In this document: piece by piece, positions 8,387-17,125 of the stretch | How the letters are laid out: the number at the start of each line of letters is the position of its first letter | How positions within the stretch are numbered: position 1 is the first letter of the stretch | NCBI GenBank assembly: GCA_049322515.1 | Contig: JBMOQW010000017.1 | Location: 13,647 to 77,646, forward strand | Direction: 5' to 3' | DNA length: 64,000 nucleotides | Source: Parasulfuritortus sp049322515 | Lineage (GTDB): Bacteria > Pseudomonadota > Gammaproteobacteria > Burkholderiales > Thiobacillaceae | Position numbers and translations under genes: made by a program | The notes under the pieces: model-generated | The model's input: the letters and a program-made list of their open reading frames with translations, nothing else | What the model was told of the DNA's origin: nothing | Databases searched by the model: none

Positions 8387-8872
8387 GGCCGGACTCCTGA
8401 ACGTGTCCGGTGGGAGTCGCGGGGACACCGGGCCTTGCAGCACACATCCAGCCGACGGCATGGCGCCTGCCGATCACGAATGTCCGCCGGAACAGGTTCT
8501 GGACACGGGCACATCAACGTGGTGGATCGTGAAGGTGCCACCGGCACGCTGGGCTATGGGTGGAGACCATGAGTCTTCTCGGTGGGCTCGTCAACCGCGT
8601 GACGAACAACCCGGCCGATGATACGCGTGCCTAGGCGCCGCGAAGTTAGTCTATCCATACCAACCTTGGACCCCACAGGTCGGATGACCCGCCGAGACCT
8701 GGCCGGAAGCCCCACGGGACGCGACCTGGCCCGCGCACTGGTCCAAATGCACCAGGATCTCAATGACGCCCCGTGGACGCCATGAAGTGACCGCCCGCAC
8801 GACGGCCAAGTTCATCGTCGCCCGAATCGCACCCGCGCAGGGCTGGTCAGATCGCCGCGGTCTCATGCACCC
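8387..8872. other. Intergenic region, no convincing gene
   Basis: This 486-bp stretch separates the hybrid kinase gene from the hdrB terminator and probably holds the kinase promoter. Short frames occur on both strands, including a 33-codon plus-strand frame at 8684-8785 (MTRRDLAGSP...) and a 21-codon one at about 8569, but neither has a ribosome site or a recognisable product. The segment may contain decayed coding DNA; I see no repeats or RNA gene. Confidence 0.4.
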
Positions 8873-8904
8873 ATGAAAACGGGCGCCGAGGCGCCCGTTT
8901 TCAT
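8873..8904 (-). terminator. Rho-independent terminator of the qmo-hdr operon
   Basis: Perfect 15-bp arms (ATGAAAACGGGCGCC and its complement) with a 2-base spacer, 28 bp beyond the hdrB stop. The distal arm ends in TTTT in both directions, so it may work bidirectionally. Confidence 0.85.
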
Positions 8905-8932
8905 CGAGATCGCGGCCGAGACCGCCCCTGCA

Positions 8933-9829
8933 TCACTTGCTGGCGAACTCTTCCAGCTTCCTCGCCTTGATCACCTGGCCGTTCAGGCCGGCATCCTTGG
9001 CGGAGCCGCCGTAGGCCAGCACCATCAACTGGCTGTAATACAGCACCGGCATCTGGAACTTGGTGCCATACTTCTTGTTGATCTGCCCCTGATACACCTC
9101 GGTGTTGGCCTGGCACAGCGGGCACGGCGTCACCAGCATCTCGGCGCCACTGTCGTAAGCGGCTTCGATGATGTCCTTGATCTGGGCTTGTGCGCGATCC
9201 GGCTCGGAGAAGGCCAGCGCGCCACCGCAGCAGGTCACCTTCTGGTCGTACTGGGTCGCTTGCGCGCCCACCGACTCGATCAGCTTGTCCAGGTACATCG
9301 GGTTTTCATAGGACTCGCCGGCGATGCCGAACGGACGGTTGGTCTGGCAGCCGACGTAGCCGGCGATCTTCATGCCTTCCAGCGGCTTCTTGACGTGGCT
9401 GGACAACTCGGCATAGCCGAGATCCTCGATCAGGACTTCGACCATGTGGCGGACTTCGGGGATGACCTTGAGGTTGAGGCCGGCCTCCTTGAGCGCCTTG
9501 TTGGTGTCTTCCATGAGCACGTTGTTGTGCTCCAGGCGTTCTTTGGATTCGCGCGAGCCGAGCCAGCAGGCGGCACAGGTGGCGACGATGTCCTGGCCGG
9601 GCAGGTGCTGCTCGGACAGGGCGAAGTTGCGGGCGTTCATCGCCAGACGGGGCAGTTCGCCGGCCTCGGCATAGCTGATCGAGGCACCGCAGCAGTTCCA
9701 GTCCGGAATCTCGGTCATCTTGATGTCCAGCGTTTTGCACATGGACTCGACCGACACCAGGTAGTTGGACGCAGAGGCGCCTTTCTGCGACGAGCAGCCG
9801 GGGTAGAACGCGTATTCTTTCTTAGCCAT
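8933..9829 (-). CDS. hdrB: HdrB-like heterodisulfide reductase subunit B
   Basis: A 298-residue CCG-domain protein. Two cysteine-rich motifs are present: an N-terminal set (PGCSSQ, WNCCGA, CAACW) and a C-terminal set (GCQ, TCCGGAL, CPLC), which in HdrB bind the noncubane [4Fe-4S] clusters where disulfide chemistry occurs. It is the last gene of qmoA-qmoB-hdrC-hdrB, 13 bp after hdrC. In several sulfur oxidisers and Gram-positive sulfate reducers HdrB and HdrC replace the membrane subunit QmoC, giving a complex that exchanges electrons with APS reductase. Here it would act in the cytoplasm, running in the sulfite-to-APS or disulfide direction. The natural thiol substrate is not known. Confidence 0.9.
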   Translation of the reverse strand: MAKKEYAFYPGCSSQKGASASNYLVSVESMCKTLDIKMTEIPDWNCCGASISYAEAGELPRLAMNARNFALSEQHLPGQDIVATCAACWLGSRESKERLEHNNVLMEDTNKALKEAGLNLKVIPEVRHMVEVLIEDLGYAELSSHVKKPLEGMKIAGYVGCQTNRPFGIAGESYENPMYLDKLIESVGAQATQYDQKVTCCGGALAFSEPDRAQAQIKDIIEAAYDSGAEMLVTPCPLCQANTEVYQGQINKKYGTKFQMPVLYYSQLMVLAYGGSAKDAGLNGQVIKARKLEEFASK

Positions 9830-9842
9830 CTTGATTCACTCC

Positions 9843-10475
9843 TTAAGCCTTGCGGCCCTTGCGTTCGGCTTCCAGCTCACTTGCCTTGGCCAGCATGGCA
9901 TGGATGCCCTTGATGTCCTTGCACTTGTGACCGCCGCCGAGCGCTTCCATCGGGTTCAGGCGGCCCGCCTTGACCAGGCCCAGGGCGACGTCCTGCATGG
10001 CCATGGCCTTCTTGATGCCTTCGCCGATGCCGTCCTTGAAGTACAGGGACTGGGTAAGCTTGACCTCGTTGACGCGGCCGGTCTTGATGGCGTTGTTCCA
10101 GAAGGTTTGCGACAGGTGCAGGGTCGGCTGGCCCTTGGGCGCGCGGCCGATCCGGTACGCGTACTCGGCGATGCCGTGCATGATGTGGGTGATCGGCACC
10201 TTGCGCGGGCAGCGCACGTAGCAGTTGTAGCAGGACACGCAGTTCCACATGGAGTTGGAGTCGAGCACCTCATCGCGCTTGCCGGCCCGGATCAACATGA
10301 AGATTTCCTGCGGGGGGTGATCCCAGGCCGTATGGAAGTTGGTCGGGCAGGAACCGGAGCAGACGCCGCATTGCATGCACATCTTCACCCATTCGCCCAT
10401 CTCGGCCTGTTCCTCGATCTCCTTGAGGAAGTTGCCCTGGTACTTCTGGGCCATTTGCTGATTCATATCGCTCAT
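9843..10475 (-). CDS. hdrC: HdrC-like iron-sulfur subunit
   Basis: A 210-residue soluble ferredoxin-like protein with two [4Fe-4S] motifs: MCMQCGVCSGSCP near residue 35 and CVSCYNCYVRCP near residue 80. These are typical of HdrC and of the N-terminal half of QmoC. No transmembrane helices follow, so unlike QmoC it lacks a cytochrome b domain and must pass electrons between QmoAB and HdrB rather than directly to quinone. The C-terminus is basic (ERKGRKA). A strong AGGAGGAG ribosome site precedes the ATG. It lies 13 bp after qmoB and 13 bp before hdrB, in one operon. Confidence 0.9.
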   Translation of the reverse strand: MSDMNQQMAQKYQGNFLKEIEEQAEMGEWVKMCMQCGVCSGSCPTNFHTAWDHPPQEIFMLIRAGKRDEVLDSNSMWNCVSCYNCYVRCPRKVPITHIMHGIAEYAYRIGRAPKGQPTLHLSQTFWNNAIKTGRVNEVKLTQSLYFKDGIGEGIKKAMAMQDVALGLVKAGRLNPMEALGGGHKCKDIKGIHAMLAKASELEAERKGRKA

Positions 10476-10488
10476 CGCAGTCTCCTCC

Positions 10489-12729
10489 TTACAGGCCCTT
10501 GAAGGGCGACGGGCCCATCTCGACGATCTTCGCCGCGTACTCGTTGATCTTCTTCGGCAGCGTGTCGACGTCGGTGATGGCGACTTCCAGGTCCATCAGT
10601 CGCTCGGTTTCCAGGTTCATGCCCTTGAGGGTGTCATAGACCTTGGACATGCGGTAGCGGCCCAGTTCAGAACCCTTGACGAAGTGGCACTGGTACTGCT
10701 CGCCGTGCTTGCAGCCCATGAGCATGACGCCGTCGTAGCCGGAGTTCAGCGCGTCGGTGATCCAGATGGTGTTCACGGAACCGAGGCAACGCACCGGGAT
10801 GACGCGCACGAACGGGTCGTAGGCGTTGCGGTTCATGCCGGCCATGTCGAGCGCCGGGTAGGCGTCGTTCTCGCAGGCCAGGATGAGCACGCGCGGCTTC
10901 TCGGAGAACTCGTCGGGAATGTCGACCGCCTTGATCTGGGCGCCGACAGTATTGACCGAATAGTTCTCGAACGAGATCACGCGCACCGGGCAGGCGCCCA
11001 TGCAGGTGCCGCAGCGGCGGCAACGCGACTCGTTGAACAGCGGGAAGCGCTTCTCGTCTTCGTCGATGGCGCCGAACGGGCATTCCACCGTGCAGCGCTT
11101 GCACTGGGTGCAGCCTTCGAGGCGGGCGGTCGGGAAGCTGAGGTCGCCGGCGCGCGGGTGCGCGGCCTTGCCCAGACCGGCGTTCTCCATGGCCTGGATC
11201 GCCTTCATGGCGGCGCCAGTGGCGTCCTCCGTGGCCTGGGCGATGTCCATCGGACGGCGCACCGGGCCGGCGGCGTACATGGCGGTCCGGCGGGTCTCGT
11301 AGGGGAAGCAGATGAAGTGGCTGTCGTTGAAGCCGTGCTTGAACTGGGGAATGTCCGGGCCCTGCCGGTAGTCCAGGTTCAGCACCGACTTGGACATCAT
11401 CTGGATGACCTGTTCCTTGGCCGCCTCGTCACCGCCCTCGGCAGCGCGGTTGGCTTCGTTCAGCTGGTCCAGATCGGGACCGGTGGTCGGCACCATGCCG
11501 GTGGCCAGGACCACCAGGTCGGCGTCGGCCGAAGTGTCTTCATTCAGGATCAGGTCCTTGAACTGGACCTTGCAGGTGTCACCACCGGTCACCTGGCTGA
11601 CCACGCCCTTGCGGAACACGATGCCCATGTTCTGGGCGGCGCGGTAGAAGTCCTCGTTGTTGCCGGGCATGCGCAGGTCGGTAAACAGGATCACCGTCTC
11701 GACGTCCGGGTTGGCGTCCTTGAAGTACATGGCCTGCTTGACGCTGGTGGCGCAGCAGTGGCCGGAACAGTAGGACAGGTGCTCGCCGGTGGTGTCGCGC
11801 TGGCCGGCACACTGGACGAACACCGCGGTCTTCACTTCCTTGCCGTCAGCACGCTTGATGGCACCGCCATTGGCCGCCTTGGCCAGCGCTTCCAGGCCGA
11901 GCTGGTCGACCACGTTGCTTTGGCCGCCGCCCAGGTGGCCGAGCTTGTTCACGTCATACGTCGTGAAGCCGGAGGCCTGGATGATGGCGCCGATATCCTC
12001 GGTCGAAGTGGAGCCGCTCTCCACGGTGATGTCGACCTTGAAACGGCCAGGGGCACCGCTGGTCTTGGTGACGGTGGCGTTCAGGTAGACCTTGATGTTG
12101 GCATCGGCATCGATCTGGCTGACCAGGTCGGCCACGCCATTGTCCATCGGGGCCTTGAACGGCTCGCGGTTGGGAATCCGCTTCCACAGTTTGGCAGCCG
12201 TGCCGCCCAGGGCACCGGTCTTCTCGACCAGGACCACCTTGTAGCCGGTCTTGGACGCCTCGATGGCCGCCGTCATGCCGGACATGCCACCGCCCACCAC
12301 CAGCAGGGTTTTGCTGGTGCCGGTGTTCTGGTTGCCCTCGGGGACCTTCATCGCCTTCACTTCGGCGCAGGCCATGCGGACGTAGTCCTCGGCCATTTCC
12401 TGGGTGGTCTCGCGCGCTTCGTCGGTATCCGGTCGAATCCAGATCACGCCTTCGCGCAGGTTGCCGCGGCTCATGGCCACGGTCGGGAAGTTGAACGCCT
12501 CGGTCTTGGCCCGGCGCGAGCAGGCGCAGATGGCGGCGTGGGTGACGCCTTCGTTGTCGATGTCGTTCTTGATCATTGCCACGCCTTCGGCGGAGCAGAG
12601 GAAGGCGTGCTCGCGCACGAGGGCCATCTTGCCTTCCTTGGTGGCGATCTTGACCAGGGCGGCGGTATCCAGGCGATTGCCCAGCTCGCAGCCCGTGCAG
12701 ATGTAAGCAGCGTGTTTGATGTCAGCCAT
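10489..12729 (-). CDS. qmoB: QmoB, HdrA-MvhD fusion flavoprotein
   Basis: A 746-residue electron-transfer subunit. The N-terminal region has cysteine motifs (YICTGCELG, ICACSRR), then an HdrA-like FAD domain starting at LLVVGGGMSGMTAA (about residue 145). Two ferredoxin motifs follow (CTQCKRCTVECP and CRRCGTCMGACP, about 565-610), and the last 140 residues form an MvhD-like domain (ACENDAYPAL, PVRCLGSVN, LMGCKHGEQYQC) that binds an extra FeS cluster. This architecture is characteristic of QmoB, which pairs with QmoA and connects APS reductase to other carriers. The gene starts 3 bp after the qmoA stop. No aprBA genes are in the window. Confidence 0.92.
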   Translation of the reverse strand: MADIKHAAYICTGCELGNRLDTAALVKIATKEGKMALVREHAFLCSAEGVAMIKNDIDNEGVTHAAICACSRRAKTEAFNFPTVAMSRGNLREGVIWIRPDTDEARETTQEMAEDYVRMACAEVKAMKVPEGNQNTGTSKTLLVVGGGMSGMTAAIEASKTGYKVVLVEKTGALGGTAAKLWKRIPNREPFKAPMDNGVADLVSQIDADANIKVYLNATVTKTSGAPGRFKVDITVESGSTSTEDIGAIIQASGFTTYDVNKLGHLGGGQSNVVDQLGLEALAKAANGGAIKRADGKEVKTAVFVQCAGQRDTTGEHLSYCSGHCCATSVKQAMYFKDANPDVETVILFTDLRMPGNNEDFYRAAQNMGIVFRKGVVSQVTGGDTCKVQFKDLILNEDTSADADLVVLATGMVPTTGPDLDQLNEANRAAEGGDEAAKEQVIQMMSKSVLNLDYRQGPDIPQFKHGFNDSHFICFPYETRRTAMYAAGPVRRPMDIAQATEDATGAAMKAIQAMENAGLGKAAHPRAGDLSFPTARLEGCTQCKRCTVECPFGAIDEDEKRFPLFNESRCRRCGTCMGACPVRVISFENYSVNTVGAQIKAVDIPDEFSEKPRVLILACENDAYPALDMAGMNRNAYDPFVRVIPVRCLGSVNTIWITDALNSGYDGVMLMGCKHGEQYQCHFVKGSELGRYRMSKVYDTLKGMNLETERLMDLEVAITDVDTLPKKINEYAAKIVEMGPSPFKGL

Positions 12730-12732
12730 TTC

Positions 12733-14016
12733 TTAAGCCTCCGCGCGAGCGACTTGATTGACCACCTGGACCGCGCGCAGGGCGGCGGCGGTGGCGCTTT
12801 GCACCGCGCGGTTCACGTCCAGTGCGTTGGTGGCGCAACCGGCGCCGAAAATGCCGCCGTTGCTCGGATCGGCCATGACGAAGCCGGAGGAATCGCCCAT
12901 CACCTCGGCCGGGATGGCGACGTTCTTGACCGCCGGCTCCATGCCCACGGCCAGCACGACCAGATCATGCGGCTCGGCGTAGCGCTTGTAGCCTTCGGTG
13001 TCGACGCCCCACAGGCGCGGGTCGCCGTTCTTGTCCTCGGAAATCCGGGCCACCTTGGACTTGACGAACTTGACGTTCGGGTTGGCCTTGACGTTCTGGT
13101 AGAAGTCCTCGAAGCGGTCGATGGCGCGGATGTCGATGTAGTAGATGGTCGACTTGCCCTCGTCGCCGAAGGCTTCCTGCACATAGTGGGTCTGCTTGAG
13201 CGAGGCCATGCAGCAGAAGCGCGAGCAGTGGCGCAGGTGGTTCTCGTCGCGCGAGCCGGCGCACTGGATGAAGGCGACGTTCTTGGCTTCCTTGCCGTCG
13301 GACGGGCGCAGGATCTTGCCGCCGGTCGGACCGTGCGGGTCGGCCAGGCGCTCGAATTCGACGTTGGTGATGACGTTCTTGAACTCACCGTAGCGGTACG
13401 GCGTGATCTTGGCGGCATCATACGGTTGCCAGCCGGTGGCCCAGACGATGGCGCCGGCGTTCAGCGTCACGGTCTCTTCCTTCATGTCGAGGTCGACCGC
13501 GCCGTACTTGCAGGCGGCCTTGATTGCGTTGCCCTCGGCGCTGCCGACCACGGACGGGTCGATCACGTAGCGCTGCGGGTAGGCCATGTCGGAGGGCAGG
13601 TAGGCGGCCTTGACCTTGCCCAGGTTGTAGTTGAAAGCGTCATCGACTTCCGTGGTCGCCACCTTGCCGCATTCGCCGCAGGCGGTACAGTTTTCGTTCA
13701 CGAACCGGGGCGCCAGCTTGACGGTGACGCTGTAGTTGCCCTTGTCGCCGGCAATGCCGGTGACCTCGGCCATCGTCAATACCTGGATGCGCGGGTTGGC
13801 CTTGAGGCGGCGCAGGTTGATTTCCAGGCCGCAGGTCGGATGGCACATCTTGGGAAAATAGCGGTACAGCTGCACGGTGCGCCCCCCGAGGTAGGGGTTC
13901 TTTTCCACCAGCACGACCTGCTTGCCGGTTTCCGCGGCCTCGAGCGCCGCGGTCATCCCGGCGATGCCGCCGCCCACGACCAGAATGGTCTGGTTGGTCG
14001 CCACAACAGACGTCAT
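12733..14016 (-). CDS. qmoA: QmoA, HdrA-like flavoprotein
   Basis: A 427-residue HdrA homologue lacking the long ferredoxin insert, as in QmoA. The FAD Rossmann motif is ILVVGGGIAGMTAAL at about residue 11, and further cysteines (CHPTCGLE, NCTACGECG, RHCSRFCC) are arranged as in QmoA from sulfate reducers and sulfur oxidisers. It is the first gene of the qmoA-qmoB-hdrC-hdrB operon. The 205-bp region upstream contains a stem-loop at 14057-14079 and separates it from a convergent-side HD-GYP gene, so the operon promoter is probably there. I could not pick a confident -35/-10 pair. Confidence 0.92.
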   Translation of the reverse strand: MTSVVATNQTILVVGGGIAGMTAALEAAETGKQVVLVEKNPYLGGRTVQLYRYFPKMCHPTCGLEINLRRLKANPRIQVLTMAEVTGIAGDKGNYSVTVKLAPRFVNENCTACGECGKVATTEVDDAFNYNLGKVKAAYLPSDMAYPQRYVIDPSVVGSAEGNAIKAACKYGAVDLDMKEETVTLNAGAIVWATGWQPYDAAKITPYRYGEFKNVITNVEFERLADPHGPTGGKILRPSDGKEAKNVAFIQCAGSRDENHLRHCSRFCCMASLKQTHYVQEAFGDEGKSTIYYIDIRAIDRFEDFYQNVKANPNVKFVKSKVARISEDKNGDPRLWGVDTEGYKRYAEPHDLVVLAVGMEPAVKNVAIPAEVMGDSSGFVMADPSNGGIFGAGCATNALDVNRAVQSATAAALRAVQVVNQVARAEA

Positions 14017-14056
14017 GTGTCGCCTCCAAAAGGAAAGAAGACTGAAAAATCGGAAA

Positions 14057-14079
14057 CGGGACCCCGGAAAAGGGTCCCG
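14057..14079 (-). promoter_or_regulatory. Stem-loop in the qmoA leader
   Basis: CGGGACCC and GGGTCCCG form an 8-bp perfect stem with a 7-base loop, 41 bp upstream of the qmoA ATG. On the qmoA-sense strand it is not followed by a clean T-run, so it may be a leader structure or mRNA 5' stabiliser rather than a terminator. Confidence 0.45.
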
Positions 14080-14221
14080 CGAAATGGGCCGAATGTTACC
14101 CGGTTTGCCGGATCAGCGGACCCCTATCGCAATCGAAACTTCTTATGTACGAATAGAGTCGCTCAATCGGAGCACGCCATAAAGGCATGAAATTTAAGAA
14201 AAAACCTGGATTTCCCAGCGG

Positions 14222-15454
14222 TCAATGACGGGGCTCGGCCAAGGCCACTGCACGGGCCGCTTCGGGGTCCAGGGCCAATACGGCCAGAATCTCCGGCTCC
14301 ACCTGACCCCGGGCCACCAGATCGCTCATGAAGGCCAGCGCCGCTTTGGCCGTCAAACCCGGCCGGTACGGCCGGGTTTGCACCATGGCCTGAAAGATGT
14401 CGGCCACGCGCAGGATGCGTGCCTCCAAGGGCAAGTCGGCATCCCGGATATGAAACGGATAGCCGTTGCCATCCGGTGTTTCGTGGTGATAGGCCGCCCA
14501 GGGCGCAATGTCCTCGAACCCGTCGATATTGCGCAAGATCTGGTAGGTCTCGAAGCTATGCGCATTGATCACCATGCGCTCGTCGGCATTCAACTGGCCC
14601 GGCTTGTCGAGGATTTCGTCCGGCACCCTGAGCTTGCCGAGATCATGCAGCAGACCGGCGATTTCGATCATGTCACAACGTAATTCGGGCAATCCCATGG
14701 CTTTTGCGATGTGTCGCGCCAGGCGTGCCACGCCCAGCGAATGCGCCCCCGTGAACGGACTCTTGGCGTCGACGATGCGGGAAAAGATGACCGCCAGCTG
14801 GCGCAACTCGGTCATGCTGGCCGGGTAATGCGCCCCTTGGGACAGCACGTCGCGCAGATAATCCTGGATCGAACGGGGTTCCAGCCGCAGCCAGAACGCT
14901 TCGGGGCGGGCGGCGTGGAGAAAGGCGTCGACCAGCGCCGGCGCAAAGTAGCTGCCCCGATAGCGCTCGAGGGCATCGCAAATTTCCGGGACATGGATGA
15001 GCAGGCTGTGATCGGCATAATGCGGTGCCGCCATGGCATCGACCCGATCGACCAGAAAAATCAGGTTGGCCTGCTGCCGCACCGTCGGGTCGACCGGCAG
15101 GCCGGTGAGCACATCCCACCGGGTATGGTGGTAGCGGATCGGCTGCGACATGGCCGCCAGGGGTTTGAAATCGGCGAGCAGTTCGGCGCCCTGAACGGCA
15201 TGATCCTGCGCTCCCGCCCAGTCAAACTCGCCGACCAGGTGGCCATGGGTGCGGGTCGAAGACACGCCGATGTCGTGCAGCATGCCGAGATCGAACAGGA
15301 ACTCGACCTCGGATGCCGGCAGGCCCATGCCCTTGCCGCATTCGGCAGCCATGATGCCGACCCGCTTGCCATGGGCGACATCGTCGATGCCGACCAGGTC
15401 GAGGGCATCCGACAACGCGTAGATGACGTGCCTCAGTTCGACTTGCAGACTCAT
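14222..15454 (-). CDS. Tandem HD / HD-GYP domain protein
   Basis: A 410-residue cytoplasmic protein with two HD-type phosphohydrolase domains. The N-terminal half has HGKRVGIMAAECG and LHDIGV, a partial HD signature. The C-terminal half is a fuller HD-GYP domain: GAHSLGVARLA, LLHDLGKLRVP, and the HHETPDGNGYPF motif. HD-GYP proteins hydrolyse cyclic di-GMP. The start at 15454 (MSLQVELRHV) is chosen because upstream sequence in the same frame overlaps the neighbouring gene antisense. There is no input domain, so the first HD domain may be the regulatory part. This gene is same-strand but separate from qmoA, with its stop 205 bp from the qmoA start. Confidence 0.85.
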   Translation of the reverse strand: MSLQVELRHVIYALSDALDLVGIDDVAHGKRVGIMAAECGKGMGLPASEVEFLFDLGMLHDIGVSSTRTHGHLVGEFDWAGAQDHAVQGAELLADFKPLAAMSQPIRYHHTRWDVLTGLPVDPTVRQQANLIFLVDRVDAMAAPHYADHSLLIHVPEICDALERYRGSYFAPALVDAFLHAARPEAFWLRLEPRSIQDYLRDVLSQGAHYPASMTELRQLAVIFSRIVDAKSPFTGAHSLGVARLARHIAKAMGLPELRCDMIEIAGLLHDLGKLRVPDEILDKPGQLNADERMVINAHSFETYQILRNIDGFEDIAPWAAYHHETPDGNGYPFHIRDADLPLEARILRVADIFQAMVQTRPYRPGLTAKAALAFMSDLVARGQVEPEILAVLALDPEAARAVALAEPRH

Positions 15455-15533
15455 CCTGCTTTCCCCGCCTCGTGACGTCCTGATGGTGCCCCAGTGTAGG
15501 CCCCCGGCCGACCGCCGGTAAATGCCTCGAAGG

Positions 15534-16091
15534 TCAGACGTGAACGCTGGCCGGACGCACGTTGCAGGCTTCGCCCGGCTCGGTGGGCACGTCGTAGATG
15601 TCGAAGGTGAGGCGTTCCAGATCGGCCAGGATGTAGGTCGGGCCCTTGCCGACGCCCCCCACGGTGCCGGGGTTGACCAGCCAGGTGGTGGCGCCCTTGA
15701 CGTTGGCGACCGGCCTGGCACTGACCCGGTGGTCATGACCACAGCAGACGATGTCGTAGTCGCCGGTCAGCGCCATCCCCTCGGCATAGTGCGGATAGTG
15801 GACCATGAAGATGGCCCGCCCGCCCAGGTGCACCACGGCGTCCTGGCCGTGATAACGAACCGGGCTGTCCGGCTCGTGGGCGAGTTGGTGCATGGCATGC
15901 ATGTCGCCCATGTTGTTGCCATGGATGGCATGCACCGGCAAGCCGAAGCGTTTCAGGACCCGCAACGTGGTCGGTGCCACGATGTCACCGCAGTGCAGCA
16001 CCGCCTCGACGCCACGCCCGGCGGCATCCTCCACCGCATGCTCGAGCAGGCGGCGGTTATCGTGGGAATCGGAGACGATGCATATCTTCAT
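15534..16091 (-). CDS. YfcE/MJ0936-type metallophosphoesterase
   Basis: A 185-residue calcineurin-like phosphoesterase. Metal-binding motifs are in the expected order: SDSHDN (residues 8-13), HCGDIV, HGNNMGD, MVHYPHY, and CCGHDHR, ending with the NPGTVG loop typical of the YfcE subfamily. Such enzymes hydrolyse phosphodiesters with Mn or similar ions; physiological substrates are mostly undefined. It is translated from its own start 80 bp after ppa on the same strand, and precedes the HD-GYP gene, with which it may be cotranscribed. Confidence 0.85.
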   Translation of the reverse strand: MKICIVSDSHDNRRLLEHAVEDAAGRGVEAVLHCGDIVAPTTLRVLKRFGLPVHAIHGNNMGDMHAMHQLAHEPDSPVRYHGQDAVVHLGGRAIFMVHYPHYAEGMALTGDYDIVCCGHDHRVSARPVANVKGATTWLVNPGTVGGVGKGPTYILADLERLTFDIYDVPTEPGEACNVRPASVHV

Positions 16092-16170
16092 GGTGACACG
16101 GTGACCCAGTGAGAAAGTGAAACAACCGCGACCACCCCGTCACGCGCCACTCGTCACTCCGTCACTGCCG

Positions 16171-16719
16171 TTAGAACATCGGTTTCTCGGCCGCCGTGTT
16201 GTAGCGCTCGACGCCGGCCAGGATCTCGGCCTTGGCCTCGGAAGCACCGACCCAGCCGGTCACCTTGACCCACTTGCCGGCTTCGAGGTCCTTGTAGTGC
16301 TCGAAAAAGTGGCTGATCTGATTGAGGATCGACTCGGGCAGGTCGCGCGGCGACTCGATGTCGCGATACAGGTTGGTCAGCTTGTCGATCGGTACCGCGA
16401 GCACCTTGGCGTCATTGCCGGCTTCGTCTTCCATCTTCAGCATGCCGACCGGACGGCAACGGACCACCACGCCGGTGATCAGCGGAATCGGGGTGATGAC
16501 CAGGACATCGACCGGGTCGCCATCCTCGGACAGGGTGTGCGGGACATAGCCGTAGTTGCACGGGTAGTGCATGGCGGTGGACATGAAGCGGTCGACGAAC
16601 ATGGCCCCGGTCCCCTTGTCCACTTCGTACTTGATCGGCTCACCGTGGGCGGGAATTTCGATGACGACGTTGAAATCGTTGGGAACGTCCTTGCCGGCGC
16701 TGACGCGATCGAGACCCAT
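16171..16719 (-). CDS. ppa: Inorganic pyrophosphatase
   Basis: A family I soluble pyrophosphatase of 182 residues, close to the usual 175. The signature DGDPVDVLV carries the catalytic aspartates, and IEIPAHGEPIKYEVDK and MHYPCNYGYVPHT hold the substrate-binding Lys, Arg and Tyr residues. It hydrolyses cytoplasmic pyrophosphate, driving biosynthesis; in a sulfur oxidiser it would also affect the ATP sulfurylase equilibrium. It is divergent from the DUF3579 gene, sharing an 85-bp intergenic region, an arrangement common in betaproteobacteria. Confidence 0.95.
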   Translation of the reverse strand: MGLDRVSAGKDVPNDFNVVIEIPAHGEPIKYEVDKGTGAMFVDRFMSTAMHYPCNYGYVPHTLSEDGDPVDVLVITPIPLITGVVVRCRPVGMLKMEDEAGNDAKVLAVPIDKLTNLYRDIESPRDLPESILNQISHFFEHYKDLEAGKWVKVTGWVGASEAKAEILAGVERYNTAAEKPMF

Positions 16720-16804
16720 GGTATGGCTCCGCTGGAAATTGAATGGTGGCGATTATAACCGCCGCTTAGAATGGCCGGCGGGATGGATGCTGAGGAGCAG
16801 CGAA

Positions 16805-17095
16805 ATGTCGGATGGCAGCGGGGAAATCGTAATTCGAGGAATGACCACGGACGGCAAGACCTTTCGTCCCAGCGACTGGGCGGAACGGCTGGCCGGGGCA
16901 TTCTCCATCATGGGACAGGACCACCGGATGCACTATTCCACACATGTCCAGCCGGTTTTCCGTGCCGGTCTGCGCTGCGTCGCGATCGACAAGGTCCTGG
17001 AAAGCAAGTCGCCCTCGATCTACAAATTCCTGATGGACTTCGCCCGGGAAAACCACCTCGATGTCGTCGAGGGCCGGCGCGCGCCGCGCGACTGA
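16805..17095 (+). CDS. DUF3579 family protein, 96 aa
   Basis: A small soluble protein that matches the betaproteobacterial DUF3579 family: it opens with a short beta-rich segment (EIVIRGMTTDGKTFRPSDWAERL) followed by a conserved core with HYSTHVQPVF and VLESKSPSIYKFLMDFARENHL. Function is unknown. The start at 16805 is set by GAGGAG seven bases upstream; the upstream in-frame extension overlaps ppa antisense. The 3' end faces rpsT convergently. Confidence 0.85.
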   Translation: MSDGSGEIVIRGMTTDGKTFRPSDWAERLAGAFSIMGQDHRMHYSTHVQPVFRAGLRCVAIDKVLESKSPSIYKFLMDFARENHLDVVEGRRAPRD

Positions 17096-17125
17096 AACCA
17101 CCGCGCCGCCGAGGGCGCGGATCGA

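Noticed and set aside
8554..8866. Two minus-strand frames of about 70 codons between the kinase and hdrB terminator
   Set aside because: Arg-rich, mutually overlapping, no ribosome sites and no recognisable product.
8873..9913. 346-codon plus-strand frame opposite hdrB
   Set aside because: It begins inside the terminator hairpin and mirrors hdrB; not a gene.
10684..14190. 1168-codon open frame on the plus strand opposite qmoA-qmoB
   Set aside because: It is the antisense of two clear Qmo genes. Its composition (Val/Ala/Gly/His-rich) is what high-GC antisense frames give, and it has no domain or ribosome site.
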